Source: Podocnemis expansa
Lineage: Eukaryota; Chordata; Testudines; Podocnemididae
DNA: 64,000 nt
Direction: 5' to 3'
NCBI GenBank assembly: GCA_007922195.1
Contig: ML681998.1
Coordinates: 13,562,921 to 13,626,920, forward strand
Below, piece after piece: positions 1 to 58,328 of this stretch (positions are counted from its first letter, which is position 1; every line of letters starts with the position of its first letter). The notes beneath the pieces are model-generated. The model was not told the origin of the DNA. It did not search any database and saw only the letters and a program-made list of their open reading frames with translations. The translations under genes were made by a program, and so were the position numbers.

Positions 1-1289
1 CAAGGTGGGGGATGAAATGTCTTTTATTGAACCAATATCTACTGGGGAGAGTCTTACTCATATACAGCTTGGGAGCCTCACATGGCGACATTTTTCACAT
101 CCAGTGTAGCAGACCTGAACTCCTTTCCAGGGCTTAGAAGTTTCATGGGTAGGAAAGGCTGCCATGGAGCTTTGTTGCGATGGTATGTATTATTATTACT
201 ATTCTTTTGCATTACCATAGCACTTAGAAGCCATAGTCCACCCAGACCAAGACCCTGATGTGCTGAGTGCTGTATAAACACAAACCAAAAAGAAGCTTCC
301 TGCCCAAAAGAACTTACACTCTCGGTTGGAGATCATGCAGCCCTTTAGAAGGGGGGAGATTATATGTCCCATGTTACCACCATGCATCTGATGCCAAATA
401 TATGTTAGATTTGCACTAATAGTACAGTTTCCACTCTGATCCTGTTCTGGGAACCAGCATGGGATAGGCTATACTGCTGCACATTTAGTTTTGAACCAGC
501 CTGAAAGAAGGTACTTTAACTCCACCATACATAGCTTAGTCCATTGTAAATCTAAAAAGAAAATTTGACACCAAAAGGAAGAGAAGAGATGATGGAATAT
601 ATTCCTGTTTGTTGTATATTGTTACCTAGATAAGTTCCTGATGAATACATGAAAAATATTTAGATATAATCAGTTGGACTGTACTGTTAATAGTGGTAAT
701 TAAGATATCCTGCATCAACTATGCTTGTATTTGAGTTAAACATACTTGGGGGTCACATGTAATGATTTTGTTATTTAAGGCTCCTAGAAGAGACTGAAGA
801 AGAGAGAATGTATTTTCAAAAGCCAGATCTATTCTGAAGTAGGTGGATCTCCAATGTAAACTAGATGGCTACTCTATGATTTGAGAAGGAAGAACAGATA
901 AATCAGGCCTGCTAGGTTTTTCTGTTTAGATAGTCTCACTGACTGGTGAGATCAGTCCTTTGGCTATAACATAACTTTTCCTAAAAGAGGAATAATTGAA
1001 GCATTATTTTAACTTTGCAGGCAGTTCTGACAATGACTAGAAGCTGTGCTCTAGGCTTGTGTATATTGTTTTCATGTTTATCTTTTCTCTTGTATAAATG
1101 GGTGTGTGAAAGTCTCTGGTGAAAACATTCAGTGCTATTACTAAGTTAGCATTTTTTATTGGCTGTAAACCACCACTGATTTCCAGTACTTATTTCCAAA
1201 TATATTTCATTAACCTGGCATCAAGAGAGCCTTTTGCCATTGTCTTCCAAAAAGTCATGTTACTAACTTAGTGGTGCCTATCTTTTCAG
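1..1289 (+). other. PTDSS1: 3' part of PTDSS1 intron 1
   Basis: No exon is seen. Positions 190-330 hold a degraded dispersed repeat, described separately; the rest is unremarkable AT-rich intron up to the acceptor at 1289. Confidence 0.85.
190..330 (-). repeat. L3/MIR-like ancient dispersed repeat, copy 1
   Basis: It shares the order of motifs 'tattattatta', 'catagcacttagaagcc', 'ccaagaccctgatgtgctgagtgctgtaaacac' (degenerate) and 'agaacttacactc' with copies near 55550-55990 and 60465-60545. The pattern matches an old LINE tail or CORE-SINE relic common in reptile genomes. Family name is uncertain. Confidence 0.5.
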
Positions 1290-46634
<45,345 letters not shown>

Positions 46635-47453
46635 AACCAGTCTCTACATATGTTCCAGTGTGTGCCTAGAAATGAGAGGAAAACTGGACCTGGTTCTGAA
46701 TTCCCTATCAGAAGGTTAATAAGAAAATGGAAGGAAGAGGGGGAAAACATCGTTTACAGCAACCAAAGGGTCTAGTATTAAGAGAGAGCCATCAGTGTAT
46801 TGCACATCATTGCCTGTTACCACGTGCCATTCACTGACTTGTGTCTAATTTCTTCAGCACTTGGCACTCAGAAACAAGTAGTAGTAAAAAGGAAAAATAG
46901 TTTGCTCTTGGCAGGTATGTGATGGTTTAAGTTCAGGCATACTGATTTGTATTTTTAATATCTTTATTAACTGAGAACATTAACCCAAAGGCTAATGATA
47001 TTCTGTGGTTTTTGTTGATGACAGGAAGGAGCATGGAGTGGGAGGTTGGTTGATTGTTTTTGTGTCATTGTTTTGAAACATACACCATCGTTTGATTAAA
47101 ACCAGCTCTGCCCTTCATTCTCAATCTGACAACTAAATTTTTCCATACTAATGTTTGTTTGTTTTTTTAAAAAGCATTTCACAAAATCCCATAGTTGTAG
47201 CCAGTTGCTCATTTTTATTCCCACCATTCAGTGTCAGGGCTTTTACCAGCTGAGGAATGTGTCCAGTTTTCTCTTAAAGGTTGCAGAGTTAATCTTAAAT
47301 GTTTCCTTGTTTCTGATTCAATTCCCTGTCCCATGTGTTCTAGCCTACTTCAAACGCATTTATGAAGTCTTTACACAATAGTAAGGGCTGTACCTGCTGA
47401 CCCAAGGGGCACAGATGTAGTGTAGTTCAATTTACACCCCGCCCCCACCCCAC

Positions 47454-47470
47454 CCACACACACACACACA
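47454..47470. repeat. (CA)n microsatellite
   Basis: A short CA run preceded by a C-rich stretch, within the probable PTDSS1 3' UTR. Confidence 0.85.
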
Positions 47471-47937
47471 ACTACTGTGTATTCACTGCAGTTAACTGCA
47501 CATAGTGTTATGTGCAGAGCACCAGTCAGCATTGCTCTTTCAGATGTGTCATATGTTGAAAGATAATTCCCTGTTAATTTGCCTACATTTCAAATGTAAC
47601 CGGATTATCTCAAGTTTTATGTTCTGTTCATATTAAAAGGCTTCTTGAAGGACTTAGTAGCCATCCAGTCTGGTGATAAGGCAGCTTCTTCACAAAGAGT
47701 GATAGTTAAATGTTTTTTCTTTTTGTAAATTTACAATCATTTGTAAAGATTCACTGTGTTCCTTAGTGTCCAAGGGGTAACACAGTATTATTGTGTTTAT
47801 ACAGTGTTTTGCTATTTTCTAACAAGCTACCAAATAGCAAACAGAAAATTGATCACATATTTCAATCATCCATTCTAATTATGATCTCACAAAAGGTAAT
47901 TCTCTCAAACTGCAGCTAGCATAATGCTTAATCTTTA

Positions 47938-47943
47938 AATAAA
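47938..47943 (+). promoter_or_regulatory. candidate polyadenylation signal AATAAA
   Basis: A canonical hexamer about 1.3 kb after the PTDSS1 stop. It is followed within 30-50 bases by a T-rich stretch (gtctctgt, then a run of eight T), as expected of a downstream element. Mammalian PTDSS1 3' UTRs are of similar length (recollection). Confidence 0.5.
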
Positions 47944-50010
47944 CCTGCAAGATCAGTCAGTCTCTGTACTAAGTAATCAGAATTTTTTTTCGTGCCAACT
48001 GGGTTTTGGGGCTTATGACCCTAGAGAATTCAGTAAAGCAGACAAGTTAAGAAAAGTAAATAACATCCATGAGTCACTAATCCTCACAATAACTATGATT
48101 TAATTTCTGAGAAACGTTATTGTGATTTACCACAGTTTATATACTGTAAAATGCTGTAAGACGTTATCATACAAGTATATAATACTATAAATATGAAAAC
48201 CGTCCTATGTTTTCCATGACTCCTTAAGTGCCCCAGGTTATGAAAATTTTGAATGCACTTCTTATGTTCCTGCCTAACTCATTGGAAGCCCTTTTTATTT
48301 TCTTTAATTGAGCACGAATGTACAACCTAAGACCTAATTGGTATTGAAAGCTGCTATATCATTTTTGCTGCAACAATGTTAAATTTTATAGGAAAAGATG
48401 TCTGAAAGACTCTTTTTTGGATTTTTGTACAAACATTCTGTTTTCATTTATATTGCTGGTGCTGTGGTCTTTTTTTTCTTAGCATGCAACATAGTGTTGA
48501 ATGTATTTGCAAGTTTCTTTGGCTGTTCCAGTTTACTTTCCTATTTCATTTGTTTGTAATTCAGTCACTGAAAGACTGAGGATGGCATTATGAATTGTTT
48601 TTCCTATTGATTCAGTACCAAAGCAAGAAGTTGAACATTATATTTTGATTTTGTATTTTAGATGCATTGCTTTAATTCTAAGCAACACAATTTTCAAAAG
48701 TGTTTTGTACTTGAAAAATATGTGCACACTTGTACTGTACATATAGAACTCACGTTTGATTGTTTAGTTGGTATGTCCCATTACTTATTTCCCGCATACA
48801 GTGAGTATGTGCACACATTTTGCAGGTACAGAATTGGTATTCACGCTTGTGGATTGGATCCTAATATAAAAGGGAAATGTGAAGAAAGTCTTCTGTTGAA
48901 GGTTCTAACTTCTTTATTCTGTTACAAGAGGTCCTTTCAGCCCTATAAAACACATCAGGACCTTTTGCTCATAATACCTGTGAGGAAGGAAATGTCCAGA
49001 AAAATATCTTACTTGTTTCCCCTAATGTTTTTGTTTCTGCTTCTTTAAAAAGTAGAGGAGGAGGCAGTGGGAAAGAGTCGCTTAAGTGTTCTTTGGAAAA
49101 TGGCACTTCCTGCACTCTGCCAGCAGTCCTGGTTGGGACTGGCAAGAGTTCTGACAGTTCATATGGTGGCTGACAACTGCCATTTATTTCTACTCCATTT
49201 TTCGTGGCAATGGATGCTATGTTAGCACAAATAAGGATTGATCACTGCTGTAGATCTGAAGTAATTATCATTTCTCTCCATATTGCTGAACTCCACATAG
49301 AATTTGTGTGCAGTGGCCAGTGAGAGTGATGCATAACTTCAACTATTACATTAACTTACTTCCTTGTATGAAGAATTCTGCTGCTTGAATGGTCGGTATT
49401 TATTACTGTTACAAATGCACTGTCCCTTTTTAACCATTTTTTGTTCTTCCATGTCTTCTCCTCTCACCTTCCTTTTATTCTTTTCTCCTGGTTTTTTTTG
49501 TCCTCCAGTTTTAAAATAAGCTATCCTCTGCCATTGAAGGGACTGAGTATGCCCTCCAGAGACAGTATTTGGTGTCAGTCATTGAAGGGGGGCTAATTCA
49601 GTACAGCATGGCATAAGCAGAGTCTGTGGCAACACTTTACAGCACTGAGTAGATTTAATAGCAATAGGCAGTTGGAGAATGCCAGGAGGGCACCAAATGA
49701 ACCAGAAGCCACTAGAAGTGAACCTGACTATCAGCTGCCAGTATTAAAGCTGGGTGGAGAGCTGTGTAAATCAAACATACTATCTAATAAAATAGATGGA
49801 GAAGTTTGATTTCTGCTATTCTTTTGCAACTTTTTTTTTTTATAAAGAGAATAGTCTGTGGTTTAATCTGTTAAAGCCTTGGTATTTATTACATTGATCA
49901 CAAGATGGCACAGGAATTGCCATGTATTTAGCATTGTTTTCAGTAGAATTCCTCTATACTGATTGGAAAATATTCTATTTTGCAGTAGCTCAGTAAAACG
50001 ACCCGTGTCA

Positions 50011-50097
50011 CGTCAATGAGTTTATCATCTATATACAACAGGGCACAGCACATGACAACTTGTTGGAAGCTATTGATTTTTATACTGCTAGTTGCAG
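50011..50097 (-). repeat. fragment shared with the DIRS-like right end
   Basis: Its reverse complement matches 42797-42881 at more than 90% by eye (gcaactagcagtataaaaat, gtgctgtgccctgttgtata). It is therefore a second copy of the same repeat about 7 kb away in the opposite orientation. Confidence 0.75.
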
Positions 50098-50608
50098 ACT
50101 GACACATTTGTACAGTCCCAACACAGAATCATCCAAGGCTCTAGCACTCTTTGGTCTCCCCACAATCTGCCATTTGGAAGCAGATCAGACTTTTAAACTG
50201 CACAAGTCGTATCGCGGCTCTCTGTTGTTTCCGACACTACTACTCAAATTTATAGCCTGCAGGCTACAGCAGTTCTAGTAAACTTAGCTATTTGTTTTAC
50301 ATCTTGGATGTTTTCTGCTATTGCAGACCACACAGCTATGGAGGAATTGAATTGTCACAAAGTGGCTTTGATTGCAGACCTTCGAAGGCAGACAGAAAGG
50401 TTTCTCATTGAAGATAGAGGTTATTAGCTGTGGGCTTATGTTCATGCAGCTTTCAGCAAGTACAATAGTAACATTTGGATAAGAGGGATATTTAGGCTTA
50501 GCTTTCCCAACTGATGTAGTTGCTGCAGCTGTATTATTCTTGTGTTAAATGTAGTTTTTATTTCCTACTGAAATATGCTAAAGAGACCAGGCAGCAAAGT
50601 ATCTAGAC

Positions 50609-50990
50609 CAGTGGTCCCCAAACTTTTTGGTGGCAGCTTTCTCTGATCTGGTCCCTACCGCTACCTAGGAGTCCAGGGTGGTAGTGGGACAAGAGTCATA
50701 GTTGGTGTCCGTGATCAGGACTGGGAGCTAGGGCCCGGAGCGAAGACTGGGAGCTGCAGGCCAGGTGTTGCAGCCCTATGGCTCAGGAGAGGGCCATGAG
50801 TGGGGCTGGATCCATGGCCTGAGCTGCAGCCCCAAGCCTCAGACAGGGCATGGGGCTGGTGGAGAGCAAGGTTGGGTGGTGCTTTCACCCTGCCCCCTGG
50901 AGGACTGGACCAGGCCCTGCTATACTGTCCTCCCAGCCCCCAAATACTCCTCTGCAACGGGGGGTGTACCTCACAGTTTGTGGACCTCTG
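50609..50990 (+). mobile_element. hAT-type MITE (382 bp), GC-rich interior
   Basis: Ends are CAGTGGTCCCCAAACTTTTT and (reverse complement) CAGAGGTCCACAAACTG. Flanks ATCTAGAC (50601-50608) and GTATGGAC (50991-50998) match at 5 of 8, so the target duplication is weak. Open frames inside are GC artefacts. Confidence 0.72.
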
Positions 50991-53900
50991 GTATGGACGT
51001 TTGCAGCCACAAATTGAGGCCTATGTTCTAGCCTTCTCAAAGAGTACTTGCAATGCTGAAGTTTGTTGTCTACAAAACCATGGCCTATTTTACATGTGAG
51101 ATACAGGACTTGTCATTCACAAGTGGCAATGTGCACTGATGCTTCCTGTTAAAGAATGCAAACAACATGTGCGGCTCTGCTGGTTTTACCATGTCGCTCT
51201 CTTCTCTTGAACGAGAGGTTTTCAGTGCTAAAAAGAAGTAAATATTAAAAGTAGAAAAGCTGAAAAGAGTTGTATTGTCATGTGTATAAAATGCTTTTAT
51301 GATGTGATAATCACAGGCTGGGGGGCCTCATAGCACAGCCCCCAAAAGATTTCAAAACACAAAAACCTCTTAAATCGCCACAAAATGAGTAATGAATGGT
51401 ATCGACTTGAGTGGGAGAAGGATTTGGCCCTTTCTGAATATACTCTGTAACAATGGGCATTTTGGCTCATCCTCTCCACTTTCACAGCCCGTATGGAGGA
51501 CTGATTCTATATGTTACACTTATTTCACTGGGAATTGGAGGAACAACTTATTTTTAACTCAATTCTTCCATTCACTTCTTGAAAGCATTGCACTCTAGTG
51601 AGCTCAACTCTGTTCTGTTTAGATGGTTGCACCAGAATTGTAACTGGTCTTCAAATGATGGTTCATTACTGACCACTGGATTCATTCTCCATGATATTTG
51701 TGTAATAAATCTTGAATTTCCTCATACTCTAATATTTAGACTGCAGTTCCATGTTTAACTCAATTATACAGTCTTTTAAAAGCTTTCAAGATGCCTTTGT
51801 TATAGGCTTCTGTTCTCTCTCGATTGCAAGTCTTATCTTACTGGTTCCATCTTCAATCTGCAGGCCCCCCATCTCCTCAAGCTTGGGAACATGACTCGTC
51901 ACACAAGGGGGCAGTCTTTAACTCCCACTGTGTTCCACAGTCTGATTTATGACCTGGCAAGGGCATAAACCTCAGCTCTTCACTTCAAAAAAAGGAAAAG
52001 CCTGGGAAAGAATGCAAATTATAAACACTGAATTTCTATAATCAGCAATAATGTGAATGCCAGACTATATTGCAGTGTACATATGGATTTAATTTTAGTA
52101 TTTTCATACTTTTAAGGTTGCAGATAAAAATGAAATGTCCTGACAACTTATTTTGTGTGGGCATTCTGTTTTTGTTTTTTTTAAAGCCACGATACTTGTA
52201 TGGAATTTATCTAAAACTCATTCCGTAAACAGATATTAAATCAGGTGGGGGAAATTTAAATGCTTGGTGACTTGTTTTTAAAGTGAACATTGATAAAATC
52301 TGCATAGTTTCATCCCAAGTGTATCTTTTCATCAGAATGCTGGTACCAGCTTGAATGTTGATTCCTCAGGGGAATGGTGCTTGGCCTAAGGGGGCACCAG
52401 TCTTGGGTGGGGCCTCTCCCTGATGCCATAACATAGAATAAAACATGAATTTTCCAAAGTTTGGGTGGCAAACTTCATTCACTGTGGCCTGCTGTGTCAG
52501 AGGAATTGACAGCTCTCATTGACTTCAGTTACATGTACTGTATGCCACATACTAATTATTACTGTTAGCAAAGAATGTTATACTTACTGAAAATGAACAA
52601 AAGTAAAACATGCACAAATGAATAGCTTTTGGGAGCATTTTAATTAAAACATGAGATGGTAACTTTGACCTTGATAGCTTAAAAACAGCTTTGGAGAGAG
52701 ACTTATTGAGTTTCCAGCACACAGCCACAACCACCAGTTTGTTGTTCAAATAGCTTTCCTGTTGGAAGGGAGTACAGATCTCTCCAAAAGTCTTTGGGAG
52801 GGGATCTGTGGGCAAAGCTCTTCTGGCTTCCCTCCCATTACCAACACTCCTTGGGTGGGATGTGAAGCTAGGTGGATGACTGCTGTTTGAAAAGGCTATT
52901 CAGTTTTGCTGAGGAAAACTTCCATGGGGCCTGCTCTCTGTGCTGTGCCATGCCATGACCCACAATGCCTTGTGCTTTTTCAGGACCCTGCATCACTGGA
53001 TATGGTGGTAAAGCTGCAAGCTTGATAGTTCAAACCCCTCTTATCACATCTCTAGTTGTTTTGGGGAAACTGAGCCAATTAAATGCAAAATACTATTTCT
53101 TCCTTTATTATGTTCCCTAAGATTTGGGAGGAGTCATTACATCCTAGCAAATTTCAGATCTTCTCACTCTGCTCAATAATTTGTTCTTTCCGTCAAAAGC
53201 CAGCATGTGTTGAAGTTTGTTAAAGATTTCGAAAATGCTGTTTATAATAGAGACCTCAGCATGGATTGTCATTATCAATTAAAGTGGTCCCTATATGTAT
53301 TCCATTGTCAGAGCATATGTGCACCATGCACCAGAGCCAGAACTGTGGAGACCACTGCTTGTTAACCTGCATGGTCTGTTTCGAGGCTTCCTGTGGCTGC
53401 ATGAATCCATGTCACCACACTTTTCTTCTTACCACATGGTTAGAGCCAAACATCACCCTTTTCCTTCAAACCTACATAGTTGGAGAAAGAAAATAGAAGC
53501 ATTTTGTTAGTAGGCTGAGGATAGTTAGAATATAGTTGAACTTTAAAAAATATATATAAATAAAATAAAAAGCAGAGTTAGACAAAGTTATCCAAGTTCC
53601 TTCCCCGCAAGGATAGATATGCTGAGGAGTTAGTATTACAGCAAATCCACCTATTAATGTGTGGATGATCTAGCTGTTTAGAAAATCAATTCCAATTCTG
53701 AGTGGTAGATGGTCAGGTGTTCTGTAAGCTGACTAAAGAATCAACAGCTCACCCTTTTGAGAAAAGGAAAACTGGGACCTTTATCCATAATTCTGTTCTA
53801 TTTTGCTGCATTACAGATGAAAATGTATAGAGTTGCATTTTTGTTTTAACCTGACTTTTAGCACTTGTTCATACAGAGCCCTTCATGGAACAGGAAAAAA

Positions 53901-55549
53901 AAAAAAAGTACAGTGAAGGAACTAAAAAGATATATTTTTGTTAACTAAAATTGTGCTCTGCTAAACTTGATATAGCTTTTATTAAATCAGTTAAGATGAT
54001 GTGGTTTCTTTCCTCTACATGTGCTGGAAGAACAGTAGGTGTCCCAAAACACAGAATGTTGCCATCAAATGTTTATATATATTTAGTTCTGCCTGTCAGC
54101 TTGTTTTGCCACATTTGGATCACAAGTTTGCTGGGATCAGCGCATTCCACTTGACCACATTTAGAATAAGTTTAAAGAGTATCAGGGAAGTGGATTGGAA
54201 AAAGCTGAGGAGCAGTAGAAATACTGCAGTTGCAATTAAAAAAAAAAAAAAAGACACTGGTAGCTTTGCAGTTGCACAGATCATCTTTTTGAGGGCTGTG
54301 TGAGGAGGGGATTGGAGGATAAGGAATGTGTGCAACTCTGCTTTACTTGATATTTGTATCTGTCTCAGAAAGATTATGCTTTGCAGCCAGTTTCAGTTGC
54401 CTCAAAGTACCCCACCAGTCTTGGTATTCTGTTTTTTTGAACATGTATAAAAGATTTTTACTTCATGTAGTACATACATCAAATGTGATCCTACAAAGCA
54501 CTAATGCAGTTATACGTATAGTCTTGCTTTTCCAGGCAATGCCATTGTGAAAAATGAAATTACTTTTTAATGCAGTAAAGTGCATTTCAGTACAGACCTT
54601 CCATCTGAAAATCTTGAAGTATTTCCCACCCCTGCTCCCCCCAACAAATGAATTAGGCCTCACAACTAGCCCTGCAACACTGATGAATAATCTCATGTTA
54701 ATATATTGGAAAGTAGAACTAAAGTTGTAATGGAAGCTGGAAGCAGAGACGGGAACAGAATCCAAGGCCCACATATCCCATGCTTGAACCACAAGACCAT
54801 CTTGGGACTTATTTTTAAATCCTTTTAAAGAAAACAAGAAAGTATTGTCTGCTTCTATTTAATACTAAAACAGAAACATCTTGCAATATCTGAAAGGAAG
54901 GAGGGAGGGAGGTGACCAGGAGATATCAGTTCAATCCATTGTATTTTGCAGGGTAGTGTCAATTAGCTTCCATGGTCAATTGATATTTTAAAATGATTAG
55001 TGATTTTATAAAAGTATCTGGGCAGGGAAGGAGAGAGAACATCAGGCTCCATTTTAAGCATCCTTTCTTCTAACTAGAAGAAGATGGTTATCCCTGTCCT
55101 CTTGCCTTTTCAAAGGCTCTTGCACTCTTTCATTCTCATACAGTATGTCAGATCATTGTGGCTCAGAATAAGTGTAGGCATTCTAAATGTTTAAATGAGA
55201 ATAACCATGGAATGGGAGTACTTGACTCTAAGTAATGAGACAGCAAAGATGGGAAGATTGTACCAGCATTCTTGAGTTTTTCACAGGTGAGCCTTTTAAA
55301 AGCTACAGACTGTGAATCAGTGGAATACAGAAAATCTGAAATCTGGTAGTAGGATACTCACAATGGTTTTAAGTCTAAAATGGCTTCATACAGAAATCTA
55401 TCCCTTCTGATGTGTAATGTAACTCCCAAATATCTGAAAAAGTCATTTGGAATTTTAAAGTACATTTACACCCTTTTCTCATTTTCCTGATTTCCTTGCT
55501 GCTTACCTACAGAAATAGATGTCCTGTCCTGCAAACTTTTCCTTTGTCC

Positions 55550-55990
55550 TTTATAAGTATTATTTATTGTTTGTATTATCTCAGGGTATGTCTTCACTGA
55601 TGGTGGCAAAATCACTGCTGTCAGCTTGACATTCTGGGCACAATTAGAAGTGAGTATGAACTTGCTGCTTTGCTCTGGAAGTCCTATCCCCTAGAAGGTG
55701 TAGCTGAAAGCCGACCACAAGCCATTTGCAGTTGGCTTTCAGCAGTGTGTCCCGGTAGCTTAGAAAGCCATTGGCAGATACGCACAGCATTTTATGTGCC
55801 TTGCGTATCTGCCACTTGACTGCCGCCGAAAAGCCCCTCAAGTGTAGACTAGGGCTTAGTAGTAGGAGTCTCAGTCATGGACCAGGATCCCATTGTATGA
55901 GGCACAGCACAAATGCAGAACCCAAAGATTGGCCCTGCCCCAAATAGCTTGCCTTCTAAGTATAAGACAAGGCAAAACAGATGGATACAA
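55550..55990 (-). repeat. L3/MIR-like dispersed repeat, copy 2, split by a MITE
   Basis: The parts 'ttattgtttgtattatc' (before 55581) and 'gagtctcagtcatggaccag', 'ttggccctgccccaaatagc' (after 55857) belong to the family seen at 190-330. The intervening 55582-55856 begins CAGGGTATGTCTTCACT and ends AGTGTAGACTAGGGCTT, a hAT-type MITE pattern. Confidence 0.6.
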
Positions 55991-56292
55991 AGGAAACAAT
56001 AAGAAAATACAACCACAACAACTCCATTCTCAGGCTTAGCCTCTGTGGAAATGCTCATAGCCTTAGTCCTTGGGGTCTGAGTTAATTCATGTCTGCCTTC
56101 CTCTGGAACTTCCATTTGTCACCAGTTTGGCAGAGCTCATGCGACTGACCGCAGCTTCCTCCCTGCTGGGAACTTTGCACTTGCTTTGGACCTGCCTGAT
56201 GAGCCCAACTAGCTCTGTAGTTTTTACCTGCTTAACTCTGACTTCATGCACCAAGCTGAATCCAAAGAGTTTTCTGAGAAAAGATCCAAAGG

Positions 56293-56566
56293 CTAAGCGT
56301 CTGACGAAGTAGGATTTTCTCCCATGAAAGCTCATGAAATAAATAAATTTGTTAATCTTTAAGTGTCACAGGCAGGAGCGCCACTAGCTTGGAAGAAGAT
56401 CCGGGGCTCAGAGCACTGACATTTGGGGCTCATGCGCTGCTGCTGCAGTGCCGCAGTGGCCAGCTCTGCAGCAGACTCGAGGCGTGGGTGCTGAGATTTG
56501 GGGCTTGAGCCCTGTATGCTTGGCACCAGCAACACCCTTGGCCACAGGACTCCTTGCTTGTTTTTC
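56293..56566 (-). mobile_element. tRNA-SINE body, headless, split by a small MITE
   Basis: The minus-strand SINE body is in two parts, 56293-56372 (tctgacgaagtaggattttc, gttaatctttaagtgtcaca) and 56541-56566 (gccacaggactccttgcttg). The insert at 56373-56540 separates them. No tRNA-like head follows. Confidence 0.78.
56373..56540 (+). mobile_element. small hAT-type MITE (168 bp) inside a SINE
   Basis: Flanks GTCACAGG (56365-56372) and GCCACAGG (56541-56548) match at 7 of 8, and removing the insert restores the SINE. The ends CAGGAGCGCCACTAG and (reverse complement) CAAGGGTGTTGCTGG differ only by transitions, consistent with decay of CpG sites. Confidence 0.75.
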
Positions 56567-58328
56567 TGAGAGAAACCACCCTGCTTAGGTGAGTCAACAA
56601 GGCCCCAACATGCTCATCCTATACTGTACCTCTTTTCTGCTACTTAGATCCTGATCACAGCAGAGCCTCATCTTCCTTTCCAGCCAATTTTTTTCCCCAC
56701 TTTATAGCACCAAAGCACCTAAGAGTGTTAGTCACATACCAAGATCTCATTGTGCAAACAGAACAAAACAATATTTTGCTGCCATCAGGCTTTTCCCCCC
56801 CTCCCTTGCCCTTTATGGTACTACAACTCCTTGGCCCATGCTACAACAGCACTTCCAAGTAACTACTAACTTAGTAAAAACAATCCCACAAATAATGTAG
56901 AGGCCTGGAATTGCTTTTGCCACGCCTAAGGAGCCATGGTAATCTCAGACCTCAAAACTGAGGATAACCTGGATTCTGGCCATTGTGTTTTAAAAACTGC
57001 ATGAATTATTCCCCTTTTACAACTAACTCATCATATCAAAGAGACATGCATCCTGTTTGCAGAATTATGTTTGACTTTGTATGCATGGGAACACATTTTC
57101 TTCTAGTGTCTGCTTACAGTAAACTATGCATCTGTCTGCAGTCTGGCCACAATCTTGCCCCTGCTAGAAATACAAATTATTTACTATCCTCCATGTTCCA
57201 TGGCTTTGTATTTTTTTTTTTTAATTAATCAGATGTCCTGAACTCATGCACCATCTAATTTTTTTGGTGTATTCTGTTTACCTAACAGTACAGCCAAGTT
57301 AATGGAGGCAAGGAAGAACCAAATGACTTTCTACAAGGTCAAAAAATTTGAGGCTTTTTTCTTCTTTTTCATTACCTCATAAAAATTCTGAAGAGCAATT
57401 TCCTCCCCTCTACCTCCCACTTTACTGCCAAAAGCTGGGACTGGATGACGGGGTGTAATGCTCGATAGATTGCTCTGTTCTATTCACTCGCTAGTTTCCT
57501 GAGAATTGTGATGCTTTGGTCTAACTGAAGTCTTTGTACTTAATACAGGAGTGTCTGAGTGAATGAAGTGGCCTGTGGCACACAGGACGTCAGACTAGAT
57601 TATCTAATGTTCCTTTCTGGCCTTACACTCTATGAAACACATCATAGAATTACAAAGTGGATTTGACGAAGGTAAGTGGGAAGATATGGGAGCTGCAAGA
57701 CAATCTGTCTCATTAATGCAAAATTTGAGAGCTCCTGCTTTAGAGGAAAATTTGTAAGACTGTGCCATTGAATGTACTGTGTATTGCTGCATGCACCTTA
57801 TCATAGGAGTAGAGCAATGGTAGAAGATCTCTAATGGGCCCTGGGCTGTGGTACTTGCTCTCCTTTGGTCTAAAATGGCCTGAATTTAGTAGCGTTCTAG
57901 GCACACAGTAAATGCCATTTAATGTATTCAATTTTTTTGAGCACTTTGAAGGCATTTTCTCAGGGCAAGGATGGGGATGAGCAGAAAGAGCTTTTCTACA
58001 GCAAGTGGCTGGCTGAGTTGATTTTTTTTCATTCCTGCTGATTGTGAGCTTTAATGTTGTCATTGGTATTATGCTGTAGTACCAAGTAAGCATCATAATG
58101 CCTTAATTTTCCATGTAGACACCTTTTTAGATAGTTAATTAAAATAAAAATAAATAAAGTATGCAAGGATTAACCAAAGAAGTTGGTGTTTAGAATAAAT
58201 TACATTTAAAGTTAATGGTTATATCATTCTTGGTATAATTCAATGAATTTCAGTGATCAACACCAGGACTGAATACAACTGTGTATTTATTTTTTCTACT
58301 TTCTTTCTAATAAGTTTTTGATTATTTT

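Larger units (their letters stand above)
46635..47960 (+). other. PTDSS1: PTDSS1 probable 3' UTR
   Basis: This is AT-rich sequence without a coding signature after the stop codon. It is largely free of recognisable interspersed repeats, which fits a conserved UTR; it contains a (CA)n tract at 47454-47470. The end is set by the AATAAA at 47938-47943 and is an inference. Longer forms using later AATAAA sites, for example 49786-49791 or 51704-51709, cannot be excluded. Confidence 0.55.
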
